DNA of 64,000 nucleotides from a virus. Where the stretch lies: positions 1 through 64,000 of the IMG/VR virus record IMGVR_UViG_3300042520_001817; one strand, given 5' to 3'. The position numbers and the translations under genes were made by a program. Below, in pieces: positions 8,288 through 17,500 of this stretch (its first letter is position 1; each line of letters opens with the position of its first letter). The notes under the pieces are model-generated. The model saw only the letters and a program-made list of their open reading frames with translations, did not search any database and was not told where the DNA came from.

Positions 8288-8794
8288 ATGTTATATAAAT
8301 TAGTTCAAGAGATAAATAACGTGCTTCCAATAGCTGGGGTATCAGAATCAAATGGTTCTACCTCCGTCATGTATGTTGATCAGCCAACAGAATTGCAACT
8401 GGAAGCAATAAATGAAATACTAAACAATTGGCCTTTAAAAAAACTTAAATCAGAAAAACTTAAACAATTAGATATAGTTTGGGCCGAAACTGTCAAAGCT
8501 GGCTGGACAACCCAAGCTGGATATAAACTTGGAATAGATATTCAAGATATTACATTATTAACCGGTGCATTCACATTAGCTAAAGAAGCCAACAATATTG
8601 GGCTTACTGATCCATCATATATAGTTGATACCGAAGGTAATTCTCATGGATTATCATTACCAGAATTTACTCAATTAATGTTACAATATGGTCAAGCCAG
8701 AGCAACCTTAAGCAATTCATACGCTACACTAAAACAATCTATTAATGAGTCTACGACACCAGAAGAACTAAACGCTATCAATTTAACAATATAG
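8288..8794 (+). CDS. DUF4376-like tail-fibre accessory protein
   Basis: 168 residues. The central part (VWAETVKAGWTTQAGYKLGI, then LTGAFTLAKEA, then SLPEFTQLMLQYGQ) has the order of DUF4376-type phage proteins: a helix, a short beta motif that reads the GY/F-K signature, a helical stretch, and a final helix ending in PEELNAIN. Such proteins are often encoded just after tail fibres and may be fibre-assembly factors or fibre tips. Its position directly behind the 562-residue fibre supports that. Function is inferred from family and position. Confidence 0.5.
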   Translation: MLYKLVQEINNVLPIAGVSESNGSTSVMYVDQPTELQLEAINEILNNWPLKKLKSEKLKQLDIVWAETVKAGWTTQAGYKLGIDIQDITLLTGAFTLAKEANNIGLTDPSYIVDTEGNSHGLSLPEFTQLMLQYGQARATLSNSYATLKQSINESTTPEELNAINLTI

Positions 8795-8801
8795 GTGACT
8801 T

Positions 8802-9284
8802 ATGCCAGTAAATGTGCCAGAGAGCGTTTTTGCCAAATATTATGACGTAATAGATTCTACCTTCGATATTTTTGGCGTAATGTGCAAACTTGTGTCTACT
8901 AATAGAATAGAAGAAACTGTATATAATCCAAACAATAATATTCCAGAAAAAAATTCTATAAATGTTCATCGTCTGAATAATCCAGATTATGAGCGAGGCA
9001 ATAAAATTATAAGAGAAGTAGAAGTACTTACAGAAATCAAATTAAAAGTTTATTGGAATCCAAAAGAGTGGATTAACGTTGCTGGTGATATACAAGTTCC
9101 AAATAATGTTATACAGACTATTGGTTTTATGAAAGACTTACCACAAATACTAAAAGCCAAAGCACTCATAGTTCACAAGGATATACAGGACTATAAAGAA
9201 ATGAGATTTGAGAGAATGGGGGAGCATATACCAATGGGACTTAGGCAAAATAGGTATTTTTCTTGCCTTTGGAATAGAGTATGA
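8802..9284 (+). CDS. Putative head-closure or neck protein
   Basis: 160 residues, starting seven bases after the fibre accessory gene and overlapping the next gene by four bases (ATGA). It appears mainly beta, with a conserved-looking C-terminal part: NNVIQTIGFMKDLPQI, then KALIVHKDIQDYKEMRFER, then GLRQNRYFSCLWNRV. Gene order (adaptor, this gene, completion-like genes, tube) suggests a tail-stopper or head-closure role. I cannot recognise the fold from motifs, so this is positional inference. Confidence 0.4.
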   Translation: MPVNVPESVFAKYYDVIDSTFDIFGVMCKLVSTNRIEETVYNPNNNIPEKNSINVHRLNNPDYERGNKIIREVEVLTEIKLKVYWNPKEWINVAGDIQVPNNVIQTIGFMKDLPQILKAKALIVHKDIQDYKEMRFERMGEHIPMGLRQNRYFSCLWNRV

Positions 9285-9919
9285 CGATAACATTGAAATT
9301 ACTTGAGCCAGTTGATCAGATAGAAAATAATATACTATCTGCTTTGGCTACTCAATTTAATTCTTCAATGAAATCAAATGCTTCAAAAATTCTAAATAGT
9401 ATTAAACTACTAATTCCATCTTGGATATCAAATCAACCCGAAATGCAATCCTTATTGTCTGGTAATACTCAGTCATTAGTAGGCCAGTTTGGTATAACAA
9501 TCTCACCATCTACTATAGTTAATACTATAATAACATCTATTGTAAATTCATGCTCCGTATCAATAGTTCCATATAATAACAAACTCAAAAATGGCGGTAT
9601 TGAAATAAATATTCAGCCCGATGATTTCTCTAATTTATTGAGTTTGCCACAAGGTCATTCCGTATATAGAGATGGAGATTTACATTGGCTAGATTGGTTA
9701 CTCAACAAAGGTGATCAAGTTATAATAGTTGGATATGAATACAATCCCCAAACTGGTTTAGGCAGATCAAAACTTGGCAACATGAAATCTGGAGGATCAT
9801 TCAGAGTTCCACCTGAGTTTTCTGGAACTTCAGATAATAATTTTGTTACTCGCTCTTTAGTTGGCTCATCTCAAGAAAAAGAAATAGCTAACATTCTTCA
9901 AAAAATATTAGGTACATAA
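9281..9919 (+). CDS. Putative neck or tail-completion protein
   Basis: 212 residues. The N-terminal 70 residues are helical, and the middle contains a GGIEINIQPDDFSNLLSLP strand region. The end holds LGRSKLGNMKSGGSFRVPPE followed by FSGTSDNNFVTRSL, which I recall from neck-type proteins of other large environmental phages. It overlaps its upstream neighbour by four bases and the downstream gene by one base, so it belongs to a tightly coupled connector group. An exact role (neck ring versus tail terminator) cannot be chosen from sequence alone. Confidence 0.42.
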   Translation: MTITLKLLEPVDQIENNILSALATQFNSSMKSNASKILNSIKLLIPSWISNQPEMQSLLSGNTQSLVGQFGITISPSTIVNTIITSIVNSCSVSIVPYNNKLKNGGIEINIQPDDFSNLLSLPQGHSVYRDGDLHWLDWLLNKGDQVIIVGYEYNPQTGLGRSKLGNMKSGGSFRVPPEFSGTSDNNFVTRSLVGSSQEKEIANILQKILGT

Positions 9920-10890
9920 TGAACTATTTAAACCTAAAAGGATTTGATAGCGTATTTGATACTACGCTAAATAATGAATTACAAGACAACATAGTTGAAT
10001 TCTTGGAGTGGTCGCTTTTAGAAAAAGGCAACTACATGAATGTCTCTTTAGGAGAATTATCTCCAGAGGGTATAGACTATAGTAAATTAAGATTATCTTC
10101 CAACCCGTCTTTTCCAAGTGGCAAAGCTTGGGAGGGATTTAGGAAAAACTGGATTTGGCAAAGCGGAGTTTCATATTCACCACCGCCAATTATTGGTACT
10201 AATAATGCTAAACCGGGAATTTCTGGAGTATACGTAAATAATACTTTTTATCCATCCAGTACTAGTGGAACATATGCTCATAAGGTTGATTATTTCAATG
10301 GGCGTATTATATTTAATAATTCTATTCCTACAAATAGCATAGTAAAAGCGGAATATAGTTATAGATATATCAATGTGGTATATGCTAATAGTTTACCTTG
10401 GTTGGCAGAAATTCAGTATTCATCCCTAAACTTGGGCGAAGACTTCAATAATCTCAATAAGGGTAAATATGATCTACCAACAGAAGCTAGAATCCAATTA
10501 CCATCCATAGCTATTGAAATTGTTCCAAGACGCACAATGAAGGGTTATCAATTAGGAGGCGGTCAATGGGTAGATACTGACGTTTTATTCCACTGTTTAG
10601 CTGAAGATGAATATACTCGTAATAAATTAGTAGATATTATCTCATTACAAAACGATAAAACCATATATATGTTTGATAGTAACTCTATTGCCAGAAGTGG
10701 AGCATTTCCCCTAGATTATAACGGTTTTCCAGTGTCTGGAGCTTTACGATATCCAGATTTAATAGAAAACTACTATCGTGGAAACTTAAGATTGAAAAAT
10801 TCTAACGTTCAGAACATGAAGTTAATAAATAGTAATTTTTACGCTGGCATTGTTAGGATGACCCTTGAAACAATCGAAACATCAGTATAA
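9919..10890 (+). CDS. Virion protein of the neck-tail junction, function unknown
   Basis: 323 residues, starting on the last base of the preceding stop (TAATG). The centre (HKVDYFNGRIIFNNSIPTNS, then KAEYSYRYINVVY) is a beta-rich module common in phage structural proteins. The later part reads PSIAIEIVPRRTMKGYQLGG. The position immediately before the tail-tube gene makes a tail-terminator or tail-completion role plausible. Nothing catalytic is visible. It ends at the second AGTGTATA motif and so closes this transcription block. Confidence 0.45.
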   Translation: MNYLNLKGFDSVFDTTLNNELQDNIVEFLEWSLLEKGNYMNVSLGELSPEGIDYSKLRLSSNPSFPSGKAWEGFRKNWIWQSGVSYSPPPIIGTNNAKPGISGVYVNNTFYPSSTSGTYAHKVDYFNGRIIFNNSIPTNSIVKAEYSYRYINVVYANSLPWLAEIQYSSLNLGEDFNNLNKGKYDLPTEARIQLPSIAIEIVPRRTMKGYQLGGGQWVDTDVLFHCLAEDEYTRNKLVDIISLQNDKTIYMFDSNSIARSGAFPLDYNGFPVSGALRYPDLIENYYRGNLRLKNSNVQNMKLINSNFYAGIVRMTLETIETSV

Positions 10891-10906
10891 TTTTAGTGTA
10901 TAACTA
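10891..10906 (+). promoter_or_regulatory. Candidate late-promoter motif (copy 2)
   Basis: TTTTAGTGTATAACTA directly follows the stop codon and lies 35 bases before the tail-tube start. The first twelve bases are identical to copy 1 at 5079. A dedicated promoter here fits the high demand for tube subunits. Confidence 0.5.
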
Positions 10907-10940
10907 ACTAGAGCTTACCATCTTAAAATAGGAGAGAATT

Positions 10941-12224
10941 ATGCCACTTTCAAATAATGCTAGAATTTTCTACGCTTGTCAGGCTGTAGCACTTGAGCCA
11001 CTAAATTCTGTCACTGCTACTGGCGTGACAACACTTTCAACTGTAAATCCAACTAATTCGAATGCAAAACATAGTCAAGGTGTACAGATATTACACGGCG
11101 TTCAGAGCGTTGGCATCAACACAACATTCAATCTAGAACAAGTCTTTGAACTCGGTCAAATCCACATTTATGAAAATATTGAAGGCGTACCCGATATTGA
11201 AGTCACCTTAGAAAAGGTTCTTGATGGTTACCCCTTAATGTATCATGTGGCATCTACTGCTGTTCAAGCTGACAACTCGTTAACAACTCCAGCCGCTAAA
11301 GCAGCTCTTGTAGCAAGAACCAAACAGCGTTGCAATGCTATTTTAGGTATTTATTCTGATACAGTTTCTCATATTGGGGATGGTAATACAGCCACTAATG
11401 ACACAGTAGAAGTTTTGATGAGTGGTATGTATATTAGTAGTATTGGATATACAATCCCTGTAGATGGCAATGCGACCGAATCTCTCACACTTGTTGGTAA
11501 TCACAAGCAGTGGAATTTGACTCCAAGTAAGTTTAATCCAACTTTAGCTCGACAGTTAACTTCTGGCAATGCTCCTGCGGCTCCGTTTGAAGATGGGCCG
11601 GGTAATTTTAATAGTACAGCTTTTAGAGGCGGTGTACAAAGAAGAGAAAACGTTGCGTTAAATAAGTCTATTCTACCACAGTCAATCAACGGTGTTAGGC
11701 AGAATACTAGTCCCGGTAACGCTTGGTCAACTACACTAAATGTCACAGGCGTACCACTTGTGCATCTTCAGAATGTTAATATCAGTTGCTCTCTTAATAG
11801 AGAAAGTGTTCAAGAACTTGGAAGAAAAGCTCCATATACTCGTTATGCCAACTTCCCAGTAGAAGTTACTTGTGAAATTGAAGCAATAACAACTTCTGGA
11901 GACTTTGTTCAAGCTTTAGAAGAAGGTCTAAAGGCCAATCCGCCGGGAGATCCTAATGGTCAATTTAATGTTGGTCAAGCAAATTATGGCAACAATACTA
12001 AGAATGAAAGAATTAGAATTGTTTTACATGATGGAACCATAATAGACCTTGGTAGTAAAAATAGACTATCATCTATTAATTATACTGGCGGTGACGCTGG
12101 CGGTGGTAATGCTACTGTAACTTATAGTTATAGTACATATAACTCCCTAAGTGTTCTTCATCCAAATGATCCAGCAAATGTTGCAGCAACTGATTTTGGT
12201 GGATTTTTCTATAATGGTCAATAA
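10941..12224 (+). CDS. Tail-tube (major tail) protein candidate
   Basis: 427 residues with a GGAGAG ribosome-binding site. Two related beta segments, GVQSVGINTTFNLEQVFELG (about 50-70) and LQNVNISCSLNRESVQELGR (about 270-290), suggest an internal duplication of a tube fold. Each pairs a strand with a loop and a QELG/FELG turn, as in tube subunits. Its own promoter-like motif upstream, a hairpin downstream and the tape measure further on all fit the usual tube, chaperone, tape-measure order. At 427 residues it is long for a tube protein and may carry an extra surface domain. A decoration or capsid role is less likely. Confidence 0.55.
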   Translation: MPLSNNARIFYACQAVALEPLNSVTATGVTTLSTVNPTNSNAKHSQGVQILHGVQSVGINTTFNLEQVFELGQIHIYENIEGVPDIEVTLEKVLDGYPLMYHVASTAVQADNSLTTPAAKAALVARTKQRCNAILGIYSDTVSHIGDGNTATNDTVEVLMSGMYISSIGYTIPVDGNATESLTLVGNHKQWNLTPSKFNPTLARQLTSGNAPAAPFEDGPGNFNSTAFRGGVQRRENVALNKSILPQSINGVRQNTSPGNAWSTTLNVTGVPLVHLQNVNISCSLNRESVQELGRKAPYTRYANFPVEVTCEIEAITTSGDFVQALEEGLKANPPGDPNGQFNVGQANYGNNTKNERIRIVLHDGTIIDLGSKNRLSSINYTGGDAGGGNATVTYSYSTYNSLSVLHPNDPANVAATDFGGFFYNGQ

Positions 12225-12262
12225 TCAATAGTATTTATTTTTAGGATTTTTAAGGAAACAAA

Positions 12263-12304
12263 ATGAAACTCCCGCTTGTGAGAAAGCTGTATGAAGCATC
12301 ATGA
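12263..12304 (+). CDS. 13-codon leader ORF or true N-terminus of the next gene
   Basis: An AAGGA ribosome-binding site lies seven bases before this ATG, which is the best start signal in the gap. It encodes MKLPLVRKLYEAS and stops at TGA 12302-12304, inside the next gene but in another frame. If one base (G12296) is skipped after the GAA codon, the peptide continues as LYE-HHEREFF into the 12291 frame, giving a continuous helix. It is therefore either a leader peptide coupled to the next start, a programmed +1 frameshift, or a one-base sequencing error. Confidence 0.35.
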   Translation: MKLPLVRKLYEAS

Positions 12305-12316
12305 GCGGGAGTTTTT
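12266..12316 (+). terminator. Long stem-loop with T-tract after the tail-tube gene
   Basis: AAACTCCCGCT (12266-12276) pairs perfectly with AGCGGGAGTTT (12304-12314), and wobble and Watson-Crick pairs extend the stem inward to about 16 pairs. A run of Ts follows at 12312-12316. The loop is about 17 bases, longer than in a standard terminator, and it contains the start codon at 12291. It could attenuate transcription after the abundant tube gene or control translation of the following gene. Confidence 0.55.
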
Positions 12317-13322
12317 CGTTTCTATGATAAGGTCTGGCAAAGTATTCATAAGTCATAAGGATATAGATTTAGAAATATACCCACTAACACTTGATCAATC
12401 TTTCAAATCTTGCCAAGTATATCAGAAAGCCTACGATAAAGCATATTCTGAAGAAATAATGACAGAAGAGGATATGGATCAATGGATGATGGAAAATGAA
12501 CTTTGGACACTGCACGATGATAAGAAGGAGGAAGGACTCAAAAAAGACATTGAAAGACTAAAAGTAGAAATCTACAACGCTAGAGATAATGCTATGCTAG
12601 CTAGTAATTTAAGAAAATATATACGGGCGGGCGAAGCTCAAATAACATCTCACCTAAATAAAAAGTATATATATCATCAAAATACTTGCGAAGGCATTGC
12701 TTCTTCTGAAAGGTTAGCTTGGATAATAAAAAATACGACATACTTCAATGGTAAGCTCTATAATTTTGAAGAATTGTCGTTGCAATACGTTGTAGATGAA
12801 TGGCAGTCGCACTTTATTTCAGAAAGTAAATCTAGAGAATTAGCTAGAAATGACCCTTGGAAATCGTTATGGGTCACTAGAGAAAGTTCTGGCTTTACAC
12901 TTTTTGCAAATCCGCCAAATACCGAATTAACTTATAACCAAAAGAATATTTTAATTTGGTCACAAATGTATGATAATATTCAAGAGTCTATGGAATGTCC
13001 AAACAAAGAAGTTATAGAAGATGACGATATGCTAGACGGTTGGTTTATTATTCAGCATAAGAAGAGAGAGAAGGACAGGGTAGAAAAAGAATTCGAAAAT
13101 AGCACTAAAAACGAAAAAATTAAGAATGCACCAGAGGTATTTGTTGTTGCCAGCAAAGAAAAAGCAGAAAAAATTAATGATATGAATGACATGAATGCTA
13201 AGATGATAAAGCACCAAAGAAAACTCGCCCTTGATCGTTATGGATCTTTAGACGAGCAAAATCTACCGGATCAAAGAAGAAACATACAGGCCATGGCTAA
13301 TAATCAAAACAGAGGAAAATAG
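12291..13322 (+). CDS. Putative tail-assembly chaperone-like protein A
   Basis: 343 residues from ATG 12291. The ribosome-binding site for this start is weak, and an upstream ATG at 12263 in another frame has a better one, so the real N-terminus may be longer. Residues 1-35 contain HHEREFFVSMIRSGK. Residues 60-75 hold EEIMTEEDMDQWMMENELW, a helix module also present in the protein at 13681. The rest is charged and helical, with a Lys/Glu-rich tail (about 260-343). Two such genes between tail tube and tape measure occupy the usual place of tail-assembly chaperones, which keep the tape measure soluble during tube polymerisation. The role is inferred from position and paralogy. Confidence 0.45.
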   Translation: MKHHEREFFVSMIRSGKVFISHKDIDLEIYPLTLDQSFKSCQVYQKAYDKAYSEEIMTEEDMDQWMMENELWTLHDDKKEEGLKKDIERLKVEIYNARDNAMLASNLRKYIRAGEAQITSHLNKKYIYHQNTCEGIASSERLAWIIKNTTYFNGKLYNFEELSLQYVVDEWQSHFISESKSRELARNDPWKSLWVTRESSGFTLFANPPNTELTYNQKNILIWSQMYDNIQESMECPNKEVIEDDDMLDGWFIIQHKKREKDRVEKEFENSTKNEKIKNAPEVFVVASKEKAEKINDMNDMNAKMIKHQRKLALDRYGSLDEQNLPDQRRNIQAMANNQNRGK

Positions 13323-13332
13323 GAGGATAAAT

Positions 13333-13665
13333 ATGGAACCAGACTATAAAAAGGTTAGAGAATCAAAATACAAAGCCGACTCAAAAGATAGGTTGTCCAA
13401 AATTCTTAAAAAGAAAATACAGACTACTATGATTGGTGCTTTGAGTACTTTAGAAGAAAATTTTAGTTTTTTGTGGACTAATGAATCTGGAGAACCCTTA
13501 TCAAAAGATCAAGAAGTCATGAAGAGCTTATACAATAAAGTAAGGTCAGAAATACTTGACCGAGGAAATAATCAAGCAAGAAATATTGACGCAGAATTGG
13601 CTCAATATGAAGTTGAGTGGACAAGATATCAAATGAAAATACCCGTAATCAATCCTAATAACTAA
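13333..13665 (+). CDS. Small tail-region protein, function unknown
   Basis: 110 residues with a GGAGG ribosome-binding site. It is helical and charged, with KDRLSKILKKKIQTTMIGAL near residues 18-37 and a conserved-looking end: SEILDRGNNQARNIDAEL followed by AQYEVEWTRYQMKIPV. It sits between the two chaperone-like genes and shares their spacing (11-15 bases), so it is probably part of the same assembly group. No catalytic residues or membrane segments are visible. Confidence 0.5.
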   Translation: MEPDYKKVRESKYKADSKDRLSKILKKKIQTTMIGALSTLEENFSFLWTNESGEPLSKDQEVMKSLYNKVRSEILDRGNNQARNIDAELAQYEVEWTRYQMKIPVINPNN

Positions 13666-13680
13666 TAACTGGAGGAAACC

Positions 13681-14559
13681 ATGTCGCAGGATAAGGAAAA
13701 GATCGTTGATGTTAAAACTACAAGAGATGGTAAAGAAGAAACAACTAAAATAGTTGTAAAACGCCCAAGTAGTTCAGTAATTTCTCAGGCGCAAAGAGTC
13801 GGAGCCAAAGCTTGGACTGATTGCGTTCGTGATGGGATTATGACTAAAAAGGAACTAGAAAAGTTTATGAAAGAACAAGGTATTTGGGACGAAGGCAAAG
13901 ACGAAGAACAAAAGAAGGTAATTCAAGAGATTGCAAATCTTGAAAGAAGTCTATATGTGAGTGGAAATGCAGGGAAAAAGCTTAAGGCTTCTGAAGGCAA
14001 AAACATTGCTATTCAGATGAGAATTAAGAGAAATGAGCTTAGAGACTTAATTGCTGAGAAAATGAGCCTTGAGCAAAATACCGCAGAATCCATTTCTGAT
14101 AACGTAAGATTTGACTACCTTGTTGCTAGTTGCACTTATTATGAAAATGGTCAGAAAGTGTATAATGATCTAGATGACTATAAGGAAAGATCTGATGATC
14201 AGATCGCTTTTAGCGCAGCTTCTAGTCTAGCATCCATGATGTATTCTGTAGATAAGGATTTTGAGGCCAAACTGCCAGAAAACAAATTCCTTAAAATGTT
14301 CCATTTTGTGGATGATAATCTAAGCTTGGTAAATGATAAGGGCGAAACAGTAGATACAGACGGTAAGAGAATAGATAAGCAAGGATATTGGCTTAATGAT
14401 GAAGGCAAGAGAGTAGATAAAGATGGCAATGTTCTTGATGAAAATGGCAATTATGTCCCTACCGTAACATATGTAGACGACGAGGATAAAGAAGTAAAAG
14501 TAGAAGAAACAGAAAAACCCGCTAAGAAAAAGAAGTCAACAGCAACGGATAGTGAATGA
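13681..14559 (+). CDS. Putative tail-assembly chaperone-like protein B with DxDG-like repeats
   Basis: 292 residues with a GGAGG ribosome-binding site. Residues 40-70 contain DGIMTKKELEKFMKEQGIW, matching the helix module of the 12291 protein, so the two are probably paralogues. A helical domain follows (about 85-215). Residues 215-265 hold short repeats of the type GxxVDxDGxxxDxxG, which resemble calcium-binding or glycine-turn repeats, and the protein ends in a Lys-rich tail. It lies immediately before the tape measure, the usual chaperone site. I see no slippery sequence joining it to a neighbour. Confidence 0.45.
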   Translation: MSQDKEKIVDVKTTRDGKEETTKIVVKRPSSSVISQAQRVGAKAWTDCVRDGIMTKKELEKFMKEQGIWDEGKDEEQKKVIQEIANLERSLYVSGNAGKKLKASEGKNIAIQMRIKRNELRDLIAEKMSLEQNTAESISDNVRFDYLVASCTYYENGQKVYNDLDDYKERSDDQIAFSAASSLASMMYSVDKDFEAKLPENKFLKMFHFVDDNLSLVNDKGETVDTDGKRIDKQGYWLNDEGKRVDKDGNVLDENGNYVPTVTYVDDEDKEVKVEETEKPAKKKKSTATDSE

Positions 14560-14592
14560 GATAGAGTTGTGTGGCATCAGTAAAGGAGAATT

Positions 14593-17500
14593 ATGTCCAA
14601 ATTCGTACTGACCGCACAATTACAGCTACAAGCCCCGAATAATGTTAAGCAAGTTGTACAACAAATACAAACCCAGTTAAATGGCGTTAGTGTTAACATA
14701 CAAGTCCAGAATGCTGGACAAGCTCAAAAACAAATTCAGCAAGTAGCTCAAGCAACTAATCAAGCAACAACAGCAGCAGAACGCATGGGTAAAGCATTTG
14801 CTCTATCTATTAGGCGTTTTGCTGCCTTTTCTATTGCCACGCGGGCGGTTGGCTTATTCACCAGTACTCTTGGTGATGCTGTTCAAGCATCCATTGACTT
14901 TGAGAGGCAATTGATTAAAGTCTCTCAGGTCACTGGAAAAAGCATAGGTCAGCTTCGTGGACTAACTAAGCAAATTACTGATTTGTCTACTGGATTTGGT
15001 GTTGCATCTTCTGATTTACTTAATGTTTCTACAATTTTAGCACAAGCCGGTTTAAGTGCTGAAGACACATCGGCAGCATTAAGAACGTTAGCAAAAGCTG
15101 CTCTTGCCCCTAACTTTGATAGCATAACAGAAACGGCAGAAGGTGCTATTGCTATCTTAGCACAATTTGGTCAAGGCGTTGGAGCATTAGAAAAGCAGCT
15201 TGGTTCTATTAACGCTGTAGCCGGTGCATTCGCCGTAGAAGCCAGTGACTTAATTGACGTTGTTCGTAGAACGGGTGGTGTATTCAAATCTTCTGGTGGT
15301 AATCTTAATGAACTTTTAGCACTATTTACTAGCGTAAGAGCCACAACCCGAGAGAGTGCTGAAAGTATTGGTACTGGCTTACGTACAATCTTCACACGTA
15401 TCCAGCGACCAAAGACCATTGAATACTTAAAACAGTTTGGTGTTGAACTAACAGACTTAGATGGTAAGTTTGTTGGCCCATACGAAGCCATTAAAAGGCT
15501 AAGTGAGGCATTAGCTGGACTTGGCGATGGTGATGTTACATTTATTAGAATTGCTGAAGAGCTTGGTGGATTCCGACAAATTGGTAAAGTTCTTCCACTA
15601 TTACAGCAATTCTCTACTGCTCAGTCTGCGCTTAATGTCGCAATGAAAGCGGGCGATTCTTTAACTCAAGATGCTGCATCGGCACAGGCGGCACTTGCTG
15701 TTAGAATTATGAAAGTCAAAGAAGAATTTTTGGCATTAATTCGTAGTATTACTGAAACTTCTACTTTTCAGATAATGGCAAATACTGCGCTATCATTAGC
15801 TTCAGCTTTAATCAAAATTGGAGATTCTATTAAACCACTACTACCAATGCTTGCTGCTTTAGCAACTTTTAGATTAGCTAAAGGATTGGGTGGTTTTTTT
15901 GGTGGCATGATGAGTGGTGCTGCTTCTGGACGAACTTATAATAAAGGTGGTAAAGTTCTTGGGTTTGCTAGAGGTGGTTTAGTTCCCGGTACTGGGAACG
16001 GAGATACTGTTCCTGCGATGTTAGCTCCCGGTGAATTTGTTATACGCAAAAGTAGCGTCAACAAGATGGGTGCTGGAAGACTAGCAGCGATGAATGAAAA
16101 TCGATATGCGGCTGGTGGAATCACAAAAGCAAAACAAATGGGCATGTCTACGGCTGATGTTTTATCATCCTCTCGCGCTTCCATTAAATCTCCTAGATTT
16201 TCAAGAGAATCTTCTGTTGGTATAGCCACTACTTCTTATCTACCGCAACCTGCTTCTTCTAATATTTCTATCGATAGAGATTCTGATGTTATTAATCAAG
16301 TTATAGGAGGCGTTGGATATAGTTTATCTTCTAAATTTGGTCCAAAAAATTCTTTAGAGGCAATACAAAGTTTATTCAAGGGTAAGAAAAATTTTGCATT
16401 TGGAGCTACCATAGAGGGTGTTGGCAGAGATGAAGAATCTCAATTTGCTAATATAATTAATCAATCTATTTCAACAGCTATTGACACATCTGCAAATAGA
16501 TTCGCTACAGAGGTAATGAAAACATCACCACCCGGATCGGTGAAAAAATTATCATCTTTTTATAATACTTTAGACCAAGGTTTTCGTGGTCAATTATTTG
16601 AAAATACTATTTCAGCATTAGCTGGCAAACCCCTATCTGGACAAGATTCAAGAAGACCATTTGACTTCACAAGAGGTATTGGCAAGTTTAGAAGTATCTA
16701 TGGTAATCTTGGCATGGATTATATAGATGCTAAAATTACAAAATCATCAGCTGGTTTAGGAACAACAGGTTTATTGACTAGTCCCGGTGAGGACGCTTTA
16801 AAATCTAAAGTCTCTGGTCAACTTGCCCTAGAAAGTTTGCCATTCATTCAATCTATTATTGGATCTGCTAAAAAAAGATATTTTGGTGGACTTATCCAAA
16901 AGTTTGCAGAAGGTGGTGAAGTATTAGAAAGAGGAACACAAAAATATTTAATCTCCGACGTTGTTAAGGGGATGAGAGAATTACAGGGCAATTCAGCATT
17001 AAGCGAGAAAGACGCTATTGCTTTATTTAACTCCAAAGATGCCCGTGGAGATTTTATTTATACTAACTTTGGTGGACCGGGAAGTGTAAAACTACCAAAG
17101 TGGATGGGAACTTATAGGCCACAATCGGCAGCTTATGGGGCATTTCAGAAAGCCCAAGCCGATAAACAAAATAGAATATCTGATGCAATGAGAAGGCAGG
17201 GCAAATCTATGCGAGATTATGAAACTCGCCGTGAATTTGCTACCGGCGGTGGAGTTGGTACTGATACCGTTCCCGCCCTATTAACTCCCGGTGAGTTTGT
17301 TGTTAATCGTAAGTCTGCACAGCGTATTGGTTATGGTTCGTTAAATAGGATGAACAAGGTTGGAAAATATGCGAATGGTGGAGTTGTTCAACACTTTGCG
17401 GCTGGATCTTCTGGTTCTGGAGTTAAAGCCCCCGGCGACTTAGCCGCTAGTGGAGCAAGAGTTACAGATGCAATAATGGGCAAATTAAGTCCTAAAGATG

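Noticed and set aside
12225-12262. T4-type late promoter (TATAAATA) in the gap after the tail-tube gene
   Set aside because: Only AGTATTTATT is present, which is not the consensus in the right orientation.
5130-14559. Contractile tail sheath gene
   Set aside because: None of the genes between the connector-like proteins and the tape measure has sheath-like motifs or length; the tube candidate at 10941 shows a duplicated tube-like segment instead.
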